A stretch of 64,000 nucleotides of DNA from Chryseobacterium defluvii. Lineage in GTDB: Bacteria; Bacteroidota; Bacteroidia; Flavobacteriales; Weeksellaceae. The position numbers and the translations under genes are program-made. Positions 42,600 to 51,503 of this stretch are shown here, piece after piece. The first letter of the stretch is position 1, and each line of letters begins with the position of its first letter. Below the pieces are notes generated by a model. That model ran no database searches. It had not been told where the DNA came from and was given only the letters and a program-made list of their open reading frames with translations. Location of the stretch: assembly GCF_014204415.1 (NCBI RefSeq), contig NZ_JACHLE010000001.1, positions 186,001 to 250,000 of the forward strand, read 5' to 3'.

Positions 42600-45500
42600 T
42601 TAGATTGTTTTAAATAACCGGTCAATCTTCTTTCTTGTAGAATCATCCGGGCTTACTTTGTAGAATTCTTGAAGCAGATCCATGCTTGTGGGTTTTTTAG
42701 GATAATGGTTGTTCCGGAGAAAATTTCTCAGGGCCATATTTACCTTAGCTTCCCCGATCAGTTGGCTTAATTTTACCATGGCGACCGCTCCTTTAGAGTA
42801 GGCAATATGAGGACTGTCTCCGGTTACCCTGTAAATGGGCGTATTTTCAGATAATCCTTTTTCATTGTCGTAGATCTGCTGATGAACTTTTATTCTTTCC
42901 ATCATTTTTTCTGTGCCGTGCATTTTTTTATAAAGCATCATTTCGGTATACATGGCAAGAGTTTCGGTAAGCATTACGGAACCTTCTCTGTCATCAGGAT
43001 TGATCTGGCTGTTACCCCACCAGAGATGGGAAAGCTCATGTCCTGCAAGCTCATTGATGACATCCTGCTTTTTATCTGCATGAATATTGGCATGGAAAAC
43101 CATATCTTCAGGCATAAAAACAGCAGAAGGATAGGCAGTTGCGGCAAAACCTTTAGTATAGGAAGAAATTTCTGCAAAGCTGATGGTTTTAAAAGGATAT
43201 TTTCCAAAATTCAGGGTGCAGTAATCCAGAGTGATCTTTATATTTTCGATGAGGTGATCCACATTTTCAGCATGCTTTTCATGATAGAAGACATGAATGG
43301 CAATGCCTTTGTAATTAACACTTTTCTGTTTATATTTCGCAGAAGAAACGGCAAAACGGAACGGGATATTATCCGCTTTATAATGAAAGAACTTTCTGTC
43401 TCCTCTTCCATATTGCTGAATGAGATCCCCGGTTCCTATGGCGGCCTGGCCTTCTTCAGTAGAAACGGTCATGTCTAAATTGATAAAATCTTTTTCAAAA
43501 ACTTCCGGGGCTTCCGGTTTTTTTAGTGTCATCTTTTTCTTTAGTCCGGATTCTGTACGTACTTTTTCATCTTCAATTTCCCGATCTTTCTGATAACCGA
43601 TGACAGGGTAATATCTGCTGATCCTCATAAAAGAACCGTTCCCGATGATGGCATTAAAGGATTCATGGCCATTTACGGCAAACCACTGATAGGAAATTCT
43701 GAAATCAAGGGTTGCTGTTTCATAAGGTCTTAAAGGGTGTTTTAATTGAATTTCCGTAGTCTCATGCCTGATCTCTATTGATTCGTAAGAGGTTTTAAGA
43801 ACCGCCGTGCCTATTTCTAAGTCAGGATGAAAATTGATCAGGATTGTATTAATTGTTTTATCGGTCTGATTTTTCAGAATATATTTCCCGGAGATCAGGT
43901 ATGAATTTTGGGATGGATGAAGCTCAATTTGGGTAGTCACATCAGTAATGACTGGTTGCGGAAGATCTTCATATATCCGGAATTTTTTTTCGTAATTGAC
44001 AGCCTGAAGAATAGCTTCACTTTCAACTTTCGGGATATAACCTTTCATGAAAAGGCTTCCTGTAAAAACTCCCAGGATTAATAAAACCCCGGCAAAAGCT
44101 GTCTTTTTTATATTAAACTTTCTTGTTCTGACCAGAGTGTTGATCATCCATAAGGAGGCAATCAACCCAGCTCCGAATAAAAGCCGTTCTGCAAAAGAGG
44201 TGGCATAAACTCCATATCCATTAAAGTCACTGTAGGTGCCTTTATAATCTGAAAATATTCTTAACAAAGGATAGGAAAGTACTTTCTTTGAAACCGGGCT
44301 GGCCAGTATCAGAAGAGTCAAAACTGAAACTCCCAACGCAATAAACCTGTTCCTGATACGGTCATTGAGAATAAGAATAAAGCCTGAAAACAGGATCAGG
44401 GGAAATGTATTGAAGAGAACAGCTCCACTGTAAGCTTTCCAGTCAATGTGAAAATAATTATACATCAGTTGGAAAACCAATCCCTCAATGATCAGAATTG
44501 CAGTGAAGAATAGTAATAAAATACTGATGGACAAAAAATGACCGCTTAATTTACTTCCTGAGAAATAAGTGCTTTTTTCTATAAGCGAAAACCCTGAAAC
44601 ATGGCTTCTCCAATACAGATCGTTGATAAAATACACAGAGATCAGCATGCCGAGCAGGTGGAAGTTTTCTGAAATCGTAGTGGCCATTAATCCGGAATCG
44701 GCGTATTTCTGCGGAAGGCGGATCCCTTTTTCGATTTCGGCATACATTTCCATCCCTACAAAAAATAAAAGGAGTATGGAAACAGCAATAATGGCGATGC
44801 TTTTGAAAAGATAGACCAGATCGATTTTTGCAAAGGACAGAATGGATCGTAAAGCTGCCGTGCCTCCAAAATTCAGAGATGTCGTGATATACTCTTTTAA
44901 ATTCACTTTTAAAGAATTAAAAGATACTTCTGTTTTGTTACTTCTCTTTCTGTTTGAAGAATCCGAAAAAGAGAATATGCGGTAAGTGAATACTAAAAAT
45001 ACGAATGATAGTACACCAAAAATGACCCTGTTGATCAAGGTATATCCTGAAAGAGGTACGATCCGGGTATTTTTCAGTTGAACCGTATAGCTTCGGGCCT
45101 CAAAAAAATAAGCGGACAGCCCGAACGGATCGATCAAAGCGGATAATTGCTGAGTTTCCAGTGACTGGGGGATGCTTCCTGCCATGAATGGGGAATTGGA
45201 GAACAACAGGATGACCATATACAGGACGTAAAGCAGTAATCCACCCACTACAACCAGAAGTTTTTTCTTGGTGGCAAACGAAATGAAAAACAGAAAACTG
45301 CATACCAGAAAACAGTTGATAAGTCCAAAGATCAAAAGAGGGTAGAGGTAATACCATACATTAAAATAAGGCTGTATTTCGCTGCCGTCCCGCATATTCT
45401 GCCCAATCATAAAACCTAGGATCAGTAATAGAAAGGCTGAAAAGGTTTGTAAAAAATAAGAGCAGAATTTCCCTGTTAAATATTCCCGTTTTGAGAAAGG

Positions 45501-45770
45501 TAAAGAGAAAATAATACTATCAAATCTTGAGTCGTAATCTTTAAAAAGCTGCTGGCCTGCAAATATTGTAGCGAAGAATATGACGGATAAACTCAGCATT
45601 CCGACCATAAATCCAATGGTATAAGGAGAGTTTAAATAAATACCTTCCCCAACGGTAAGGTTGAACTGATTCCCACAAAAAATACCTGCAAATATCAGGA
45701 TCAGGGCAATAAGGTAAGTAAGCCAATGCTTTGAGCTGCTTTTGGCTTCGGATAAAAATATGGCGTTCAT
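42600..45770 (-). CDS. ABC permease fused to an M1-type aminopeptidase domain
   Basis: 1056 residues. The first 540 or so contain about twelve hydrophobic segments of an ABC-2-like permease. After about residue 570 a soluble part follows that ends in an M1 gluzincin domain: zinc site HELSH at 911-915 and third ligand Glu936 in MLTETLAMY, 20 residues after HELSH instead of the usual 18. The GAMEN substrate motif is replaced by a KGFAATAYPSAVFM region. Similar fusions occur in Bacteroidota. Works with the ATPase encoded 2 nt upstream, so it may export and process a peptide; this is inference. Confidence 0.88.
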   Translation of the reverse strand: MNAIFLSEAKSSSKHWLTYLIALILIFAGIFCGNQFNLTVGEGIYLNSPYTIGFMVGMLSLSVIFFATIFAGQQLFKDYDSRFDSIIFSLPFSKREYLTGKFCSYFLQTFSAFLLLILGFMIGQNMRDGSEIQPYFNVWYYLYPLLIFGLINCFLVCSFLFFISFATKKKLLVVVGGLLLYVLYMVILLFSNSPFMAGSIPQSLETQQLSALIDPFGLSAYFFEARSYTVQLKNTRIVPLSGYTLINRVIFGVLSFVFLVFTYRIFSFSDSSNRKRSNKTEVSFNSLKVNLKEYITTSLNFGGTAALRSILSFAKIDLVYLFKSIAIIAVSILLLFFVGMEMYAEIEKGIRLPQKYADSGLMATTISENFHLLGMLISVYFINDLYWRSHVSGFSLIEKSTYFSGSKLSGHFLSISILLLFFTAILIIEGLVFQLMYNYFHIDWKAYSGAVLFNTFPLILFSGFILILNDRIRNRFIALGVSVLTLLILASPVSKKVLSYPLLRIFSDYKGTYSDFNGYGVYATSFAERLLFGAGLIASLWMINTLVRTRKFNIKKTAFAGVLLILGVFTGSLFMKGYIPKVESEAILQAVNYEKKFRIYEDLPQPVITDVTTQIELHPSQNSYLISGKYILKNQTDKTINTILINFHPDLEIGTAVLKTSYESIEIRHETTEIQLKHPLRPYETATLDFRISYQWFAVNGHESFNAIIGNGSFMRISRYYPVIGYQKDREIEDEKVRTESGLKKKMTLKKPEAPEVFEKDFINLDMTVSTEEGQAAIGTGDLIQQYGRGDRKFFHYKADNIPFRFAVSSAKYKQKSVNYKGIAIHVFYHEKHAENVDHLIENIKITLDYCTLNFGKYPFKTISFAEISSYTKGFAATAYPSAVFMPEDMVFHANIHADKKQDVINELAGHELSHLWWGNSQINPDDREGSVMLTETLAMYTEMMLYKKMHGTEKMMERIKVHQQIYDNEKGLSENTPIYRVTGDSPHIAYSKGAVAMVKLSQLIGEAKVNMALRNFLRNNHYPKKPTSMDLLQEFYKVSPDDSTRKKIDRLFKTI

Positions 45771-45772
45771 GA

Positions 45773-46645
45773 TTAAGGGTTTTGGGTGAGGGTATGAAAG
45801 TAAACGTGTTCCAGGAGGGGAGTTACAGGGATAAAATCTTTCGGTTGTTCTTCGGAGAAAGTGGTGATGTGAAGCTCCCTTTCAACCAGTTGCCGGCTGA
45901 TGATCCTGTAATCTGACTGATAATGTTCCAGCTCATGTTTATCAATAGATTTAGACCAGATCTTATGTTCCAGTTCGGCGATCAATTCATTTGGGTTTCC
46001 TTTTCTTAAGATGTGCCCTTTGTTCATAATGGCCATTTCCGAGCAGAGATTCCTCACATCCTCAACCAGATGGGTAGAAAGGATGACAATAACGTCTTTA
46101 CTGATATCATTGAGTAAGGAATTGAAACGGTTTCGTTCTTCAGGGTCCAGACCGGCAGTAGGTTCATCGACAATAATAATCTTCGGATCTCCCAATAGTG
46201 CCTGGGCAACTCCAAAACGCTGTTTCATCCCTCCGGAGAAGGTATGAACTTCTTTATTTTTAAAATCCAAAAGGTTGACCTTTTCAAGAAGATTCATGAT
46301 CTGGTTTTTTCTTTCGGATCGGTTCATGATCCCTTTCAGAATGGCAATGTGTTCCAGAAGATCATACGCGGAAACTTTGGGATATACTCCGAAATCCTGA
46401 GGCAGAAATCCAAGGTTTTTCTTAATGTGGTCAGGGTCTTTGGAAACATCAGTTCCATTGAAGACAATGCTTCCCGAAGTGGGTTTCTGAAGCCCTACGA
46501 TCGTTTTCATTAAAGAGGATTTTCCTGCTCCGTTAGGCCCCAGCAGGCCGAACATGCCGTTCCCGATCTCCAGGGAGATGTTTTTAATTGCCTGGAACCC
46601 ATTTTTATAGGTAAGGCTGAGCTGATTGATGGTTAAAGTATTCAT
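45773..46645 (-). CDS. ABC transporter ATP-binding protein
   Basis: 290 residues. Walker A GPNGAGKSS near residue 36, Q-loop LPQDFGVYPKVSAYDLLEH, signature FSGGMKQRFGVAQ, Walker B IIIVDEPTAGLD and the H-loop STHLVEDV. The C-terminal 70 residues are a short extra domain typical of export ATPases of the DrrA/CcmA type. Its stop is 2 nt before the permease-peptidase start, which marks an operon. Confidence 0.95.
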   Translation of the reverse strand: MNTLTINQLSLTYKNGFQAIKNISLEIGNGMFGLLGPNGAGKSSLMKTIVGLQKPTSGSIVFNGTDVSKDPDHIKKNLGFLPQDFGVYPKVSAYDLLEHIAILKGIMNRSERKNQIMNLLEKVNLLDFKNKEVHTFSGGMKQRFGVAQALLGDPKIIIVDEPTAGLDPEERNRFNSLLNDISKDVIVILSTHLVEDVRNLCSEMAIMNKGHILRKGNPNELIAELEHKIWSKSIDKHELEHYQSDYRIISRQLVERELHITTFSEEQPKDFIPVTPLLEHVYFHTLTQNP

Positions 46646-46737
46646 AAGGTTAAATTAGGGTAATAGAATGACAGGCAATGCTTTCATTGCTTTTTTAAAG
46701 TGTTGATATTTAATGTTTTAAATTTGAATTTTAATTT

Positions 46738-46943
46738 ACCGCAAAAGTCACAAAAGTTTCTTTGAACACGTTATTTATTATGGGTTTTAAAATTTACTTC
46801 TTATAAGTTATAAGGTCGCATAAGAGCAAGTGTTTAGTTTCACCACAAAAGTCACAAAAGTTTTTTTGGAACACTTTAGTTATTATAAGTTTTAAAGTTT
46901 GTTTCTTATAAGTTCACATAAGCTGAAAATCGAAGATTTTCGT
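46738..46943. repeat. Tandem pair of dispersed-element half copies
   Basis: Two direct copies of about 100 nt: 46738-46841 starting ACCGCAAAAGTCACAAAAG and 46842-46943 starting ACCACAAAAGTCACAAAAG, each continuing with a GAACAC block, a TTATTAT block and CTTCTTATAAGTT or TTTCTTATAAGTT. The second ends in the GAAAATC/GATTTTC hairpin. Read on the minus strand, the second copy matches the interior and right end of the copy at 34324. The rest of 46646-46993 holds a GCAATG/CATTGC hairpin (46675-46690) and a TCATTTATCATTTATTATTCAT-like stretch. Confidence 0.75.
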
Positions 46944-46993
46944 ATCATTTATCATTTATTATTCATCTATAACTTATAACTCATCACTAAATT

Positions 46994-47197
46994 TCATTCC
47001 TTATACTCCAGAATATCTCCCGGCTGGCATTCCAGAATTTTACAGATCGCTTCCAGTGTATCGAAACGGACTCCTTTGGCTTTTCCTGTTTTCAGAATAG
47101 AGAGATTGACTGGTGTAATCCCCAGTTTTTCTGCCAATTCTTTACTCTGCATTTTACGCTTGGCAAGCATCACATCTAAGTTGACTATAATCGGCAT
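46994..47197 (-). CDS. Small XRE-family (YozG-type) HTH regulator
   Basis: 67 residues from ATG 47197 (the frame continues to 47257 but overlaps the DUF2975 gene). Whole protein is a Cro/C1-type HTH: VNLDVMLAKRKMQSKELAEKLGITPVNLSILKTGKAKGVRFDTLEAICKILECQPGDILEYKE. This family typically pairs with DUF2975 membrane proteins, as here with 1 nt between. Probably autoregulates the pair. Confidence 0.92.
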   Translation of the reverse strand: MPIIVNLDVMLAKRKMQSKELAEKLGITPVNLSILKTGKAKGVRFDTLEAICKILECQPGDILEYKE

Positions 47198-47198
47198 G

Positions 47199-47714
47199 TT
47201 ATATAAATAGATCTTGTTCGTTTTGTAAATGTAGTCCCTGCTTAAAAATATTCGCAAGAAATAAACAGAAAATTCCCAGCATGAAGTGAATAAAAACCAA
47301 TCCCCAGATCATACTTTCCACCTCTACAAAAAAACTGGCGATAATGACTATGGGTAAAGGAAAGAAGATATTATAAGTGTAAAATCTCTTAAGCTGTACA
47401 ATATTTTCTTTCGTAAACAACTTCGTCTGAAAGAAAACCCTGAATACTTTTGCAGACAGTCCGAAAAAGATCCCATAACCGATCAAAACCAACAGAAATG
47501 AAAAGATAATATATGGGTAATTATTCTCGATATTCAAAAAGGGCTGCTCCGTGAAGGGGTAGTTGATGTGCAGGTATTTACCCTGCCCGTAAGATGTGAT
47601 CCCAATGCCCGTTGACAAGCAGAATATTGCATATACTCCGGTAAGCAGATATCCTGCTGATAATATCAGGCAGATGTAATAAAGGATTCTTGAAATAATT
47701 TTGGTCTGGTCCAT
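47199..47714 (-). CDS. DUF2975 membrane protein
   Basis: 171 residues with four hydrophobic segments (about 10-33, 68-90, 118-138 and 142-162), matching DUF2975: ISRILYYICLILSAGYLLTGVYAIFCL, FSAKVFRVF-like LSAKVFRVFFQTKLFTKENIVQLKRF in the middle, and a hydrophobic C-terminal pair. The conserved middle segment FTKENIVQLKRFYTYN is the family hallmark. Function unknown. First gene of a two-gene unit with the HTH regulator. Confidence 0.9.
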   Translation of the reverse strand: MDQTKIISRILYYICLILSAGYLLTGVYAIFCLSTGIGITSYGQGKYLHINYPFTEQPFLNIENNYPYIIFSFLLVLIGYGIFFGLSAKVFRVFFQTKLFTKENIVQLKRFYTYNIFFPLPIVIIASFFVEVESMIWGLVFIHFMLGIFCLFLANIFKQGLHLQNEQDLFI

Positions 47715-47716
47715 AT

Positions 47717-47760
47717 TACAATAATTAATTAGTATTGCAAATTTATAATTAATTATCGTA
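47717..47760 (-). promoter_or_regulatory. Promoter and inverted-repeat operator of the DUF2975/HTH pair
   Basis: Arms TACAATAATTAATTA (47717-47731) and TAATTAATTATCGTA (47746-47760) are inverted copies matching at 14 of 15 positions. On the minus strand the -7 box TAAATTTG (47745-47738) lies exactly between them, so a dimeric repressor would cover the box. A third ATAATTATT lies at 47765. The rest of 47761-48000 is AT-rich with no gene. Confidence 0.6.
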
Positions 47761-48000
47761 AAACAATAATTATTTTAAATAAAATTTTATTTTTTGATGC
47801 TTTCACGAATTGAAGATAAAGAGAAATATCCTGAATTAACGGTGGTCTTAATTTAAATTTTAAGAGGTTAAATGTTTAAAAATTAGTCATTAAGATAGAT
47901 TAAGAGCCTGTTTAAATTTATCAAGCTTAAAATGATTTAATATTAAGACAGCCTTTCAGGGGCCGAGCGTGAAGGGTTTTAGTTTTTAGTTATCAAGTAA

Positions 48001-49092
48001 TTAACGGTACAATTCCTCCCGTATCTTGATTAAGAGTTTCTCTGTTTTTTCCGGGTTCGGATGATCAGGAAGGGTAGAGACGGAATGATAATGCTCTATA
48101 GAACGGATTAGGTCTTCTGCTTTTTTCATTACGGCTTCATAGGACCAGTTTCCGGCTTTAATGTCCAGTAATTCTTCACGGTTATCTACACGTATCTGCA
48201 ATGACCCGGTTTTGAAGATATGCTCACAGGATTGCAATAAACGGATGGTGTGCATCATATTCTTGCTATCGTAATTCTGTCCATGCTGTTGATTGACATT
48301 ATAACGGTCTTCGTTTCGTTCGGAGACCCATTTCCAGTATTCTCTGTAATCTTTACAATAGGTAGAATAGGCATCAAGGTTGCAGAACAGGTAAGCGAGA
48401 GGTTTTTCTTCTTTTGGAATAGAGGAAACGGAAACCTGGTTGGCTTCTTCATTACTAATAATTCCTTTATAGTTTAAATTCCCGGTTTCATCATAGAAAA
48501 GAGCATACATGCCTTTGGTATTATCAATGCTGGTCAAGCCACATTTTTCCTGGGGAAGACCACCCTGTCCTTTGGACACCTCTCCGGAGGAGGGGAATTC
48601 CTGTAGCCATTTTTTCAACGGAACAGAACCATGATCCTGAAGAATATAACAGAAATCAAGAATGGATTTTCTTTCTTTTTCCACCGGATTCAGGATCTTT
48701 TTATTGAGCCCTTTTGCCTTCTTGATCTGTGAAACGGCATATCCGGCAAAAGTATCTTTGCAGAGTTTGGAAAGAAAATCTCTCGGTTTCAATAGATCCA
48801 TCAACGGATGCTTTTGCAGAATACAGTCTTCCGGGCTTGCCAGAACCTCAAGGATATTGGGGTTGTTTTTCTGTAACAACTCTATAAACCTTCCGATCTC
48901 ATAATAAGTGATATCATTGGTCTCATTAGAGATCTGTGGAATATGGTTTAATCCGTAAAATGTTTCTTTTGGCAAATAGTAAACACCCCGGATATCCGTA
49001 TCCGAGTTTTCCGTTGCCAGCCCGAAGGCACGGCTTCCAGAGATGGCTTCAAAGAGGATGAGGTTTTGGGTCTTTAAGTTTTGTATGGTCAT
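48001..49092 (-). CDS. RlaP/YcgL-type nucleotidyltransferase (copy 2)
   Basis: 363 residues. DNA polymerase beta-type nucleotidyltransferase motif SGSRAFGLATENSDTDIRGVY at residues 18-38 (GS...SDTD supplies the metal aspartates), followed by LLQKNNPNILEVLASP. Length and motif fit the PF10127 family, called RNA-ligase-associated polymerase (RlaP) because of its links with RtcB. A role in adding nucleotides to broken RNA ends has been predicted by others and is not shown here. Overlaps the preceding gene by 4 nt and is last in the operon. Confidence 0.82.
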   Translation of the reverse strand: MTIQNLKTQNLILFEAISGSRAFGLATENSDTDIRGVYYLPKETFYGLNHIPQISNETNDITYYEIGRFIELLQKNNPNILEVLASPEDCILQKHPLMDLLKPRDFLSKLCKDTFAGYAVSQIKKAKGLNKKILNPVEKERKSILDFCYILQDHGSVPLKKWLQEFPSSGEVSKGQGGLPQEKCGLTSIDNTKGMYALFYDETGNLNYKGIISNEEANQVSVSSIPKEEKPLAYLFCNLDAYSTYCKDYREYWKWVSERNEDRYNVNQQHGQNYDSKNMMHTIRLLQSCEHIFKTGSLQIRVDNREELLDIKAGNWSYEAVMKKAEDLIRSIEHYHSVSTLPDHPNPEKTEKLLIKIREELYR

Positions 49093-49490
49093 GGAGTTTG
49101 TTTTTCAATAATGATTTCACCCTTTGCAATATTTTTATTGATACTTACAAAGGCAGGATTGCTGCCTTCCTGCCAACATTTATCCCTAAATATTAGTTTA
49201 AAATATTTGTACTCCTCATTGTTTTTTGCATTGAAGCTAATATAAAGTGTATCTCTTTCTTCGGGAATATATTCAAAATCGAAAATATTTCCTGTATTTA
49301 GTTTTAGTATAATACTTTCAGTTGAAATACCATTCTCAAAATCATTAACAGGGATCATTATTTTTCCTCTTCTATTGGTTTCTCTTTTTCCTACATATCT
49401 GTTTAATGACCAGATGTATATATCTTTTATTTCATAGATATCTTCTTCAACACAAGTGCAAAACTTAATTTCATTATTGAATGTACACAT
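49089..49490 (-). CDS. Hypothetical protein of the RNA-repair-like operon
   Basis: 133 residues, no signal peptide. Starts MCTFNNEIKFCTCVEED with three cysteines; central WSLNRYVGKRETNRRGKIMIPVNDF; end SINKNIAKGEIIIEKQ. Predicted alpha/beta, with no motif I can name. The 4-nt overlap with the following nucleotidyltransferase and 8 nt to the ATP-grasp gene show that it is part of the operon and translated with its neighbours. Confidence 0.7.
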   Translation of the reverse strand: MCTFNNEIKFCTCVEEDIYEIKDIYIWSLNRYVGKRETNRRGKIMIPVNDFENGISTESIILKLNTGNIFDFEYIPEERDTLYISFNAKNNEEYKYFKLIFRDKCWQEGSNPAFVSINKNIAKGEIIIEKQTP

Positions 49491-49498
49491 AAATTTCC

Positions 49499-50230
49499 TT
49501 AATTTTTAATACAACTTTCCACAATCACCTCCAAAGCCTTTACAGCATCGCAGGCATACAATCCGGAGCACCATGCAGGATTAGCCTCTATCAAAGCCCA
49601 ACCTTTTCCTTTAATGATCCCAAAATCCAGAACAATGGCGTGAGGTAATGTTGCAGAATGCTTCTCCATAAAAGCATCAAATAATGCAAACATTTCCTTT
49701 TCTTCTATATCAGAGAGTGAATTCGTATCAAAGGCTTCATTTCGCCAGTAAGAAGAGAAGGTCTTTATTTCGTTATCGGAAACAAAGCATCGTACCTCCA
49801 GTTCCCATTCTACAACTTCCGAAGTGAAAACCATGCTGTTCATATCTAAAGAGTCGAAGCCTTTAATATCCTTTACCTTTCGATACACTCCGGCCTTAAA
49901 GCTTTTAAAGTCTGAGCACTTGATGAAAATGTTTTCCTGATGGATGAAGTTCTTCAGTGGCCCGTATAATATTTTACGTTTTGTGAATTCTTCAGATACT
50001 CTTGCAAGCCAGTCATCAGAGGGTTTTGTCAATGTTAAATTGCACTGATCTGCCACAATTTCTGCATAGATATCCTCTCCGTATACCGCGATCACATCCC
50101 TGCGAAATTCTTCCGGAACATTCCATTTAGCATTGAATCGATTCAGTTCGTAAGGTGAATTTAGAGATGCTTTTTTTAGATTATTGCTGTCTTCCGTATA
50201 CATCGGAGATAGTGCGATAATATTTTTCAT
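49499..50230 (-). CDS. ATP-grasp domain protein (R2K/DUF4343-like)
   Basis: 243 residues. The C-terminal half shows the ATP-grasp features of the R2K clade (DUF4343): EVVEWELEVRCFVSDNEIKTFSSYWR and AIVLDFGIIKGKGWALIEANPAWCSGLYACD, where the Asp and the EAN motif are expected to hold the nucleotide-bound metals. ATP-grasp enzymes ligate carboxylates to amines or thiols; this clade has been linked to RNA-related and conflict systems. The target cannot be told. Lies 17 nt after the first nucleotidyltransferase gene. Confidence 0.75.
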   Translation of the reverse strand: MKNIIALSPMYTEDSNNLKKASLNSPYELNRFNAKWNVPEEFRRDVIAVYGEDIYAEIVADQCNLTLTKPSDDWLARVSEEFTKRKILYGPLKNFIHQENIFIKCSDFKSFKAGVYRKVKDIKGFDSLDMNSMVFTSEVVEWELEVRCFVSDNEIKTFSSYWRNEAFDTNSLSDIEEKEMFALFDAFMEKHSATLPHAIVLDFGIIKGKGWALIEANPAWCSGLYACDAVKALEVIVESCIKN

Positions 50231-50247
50231 ATGGCTTATTCATTTTT

Positions 50248-51284
<1,037 letters not shown>

Positions 51285-51461
51285 ATTAAAAAGTTTAAAT
51301 AGTTTAGAAAATCTTGAAATACAAAGAGCTTTCCATCAAAGGCAGAAAATTAAACGTAAGCTCTAAAAACAGATTTTATCTGCAAAACTTTGTTTTCTTA
51401 AAATGATATAGAATGAAAATGAACTCATTGTTTTATTTTTTATTCAGGCTTGAGGCAATTA

Positions 51462-51494
51462 TAAAAAAAGCTGCCAATTCGGGAAATGGCAGCC
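51462..51494 (-). terminator. Terminator of the 585-residue protein gene
   Basis: GCTGCCA / TGGCAGC stem; on the minus strand it is followed by CTTTTTTT, just 9 nt after the stop codon. Confidence 0.9.
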
Positions 51495-51503
51495 AAAAGA
51501 ATA

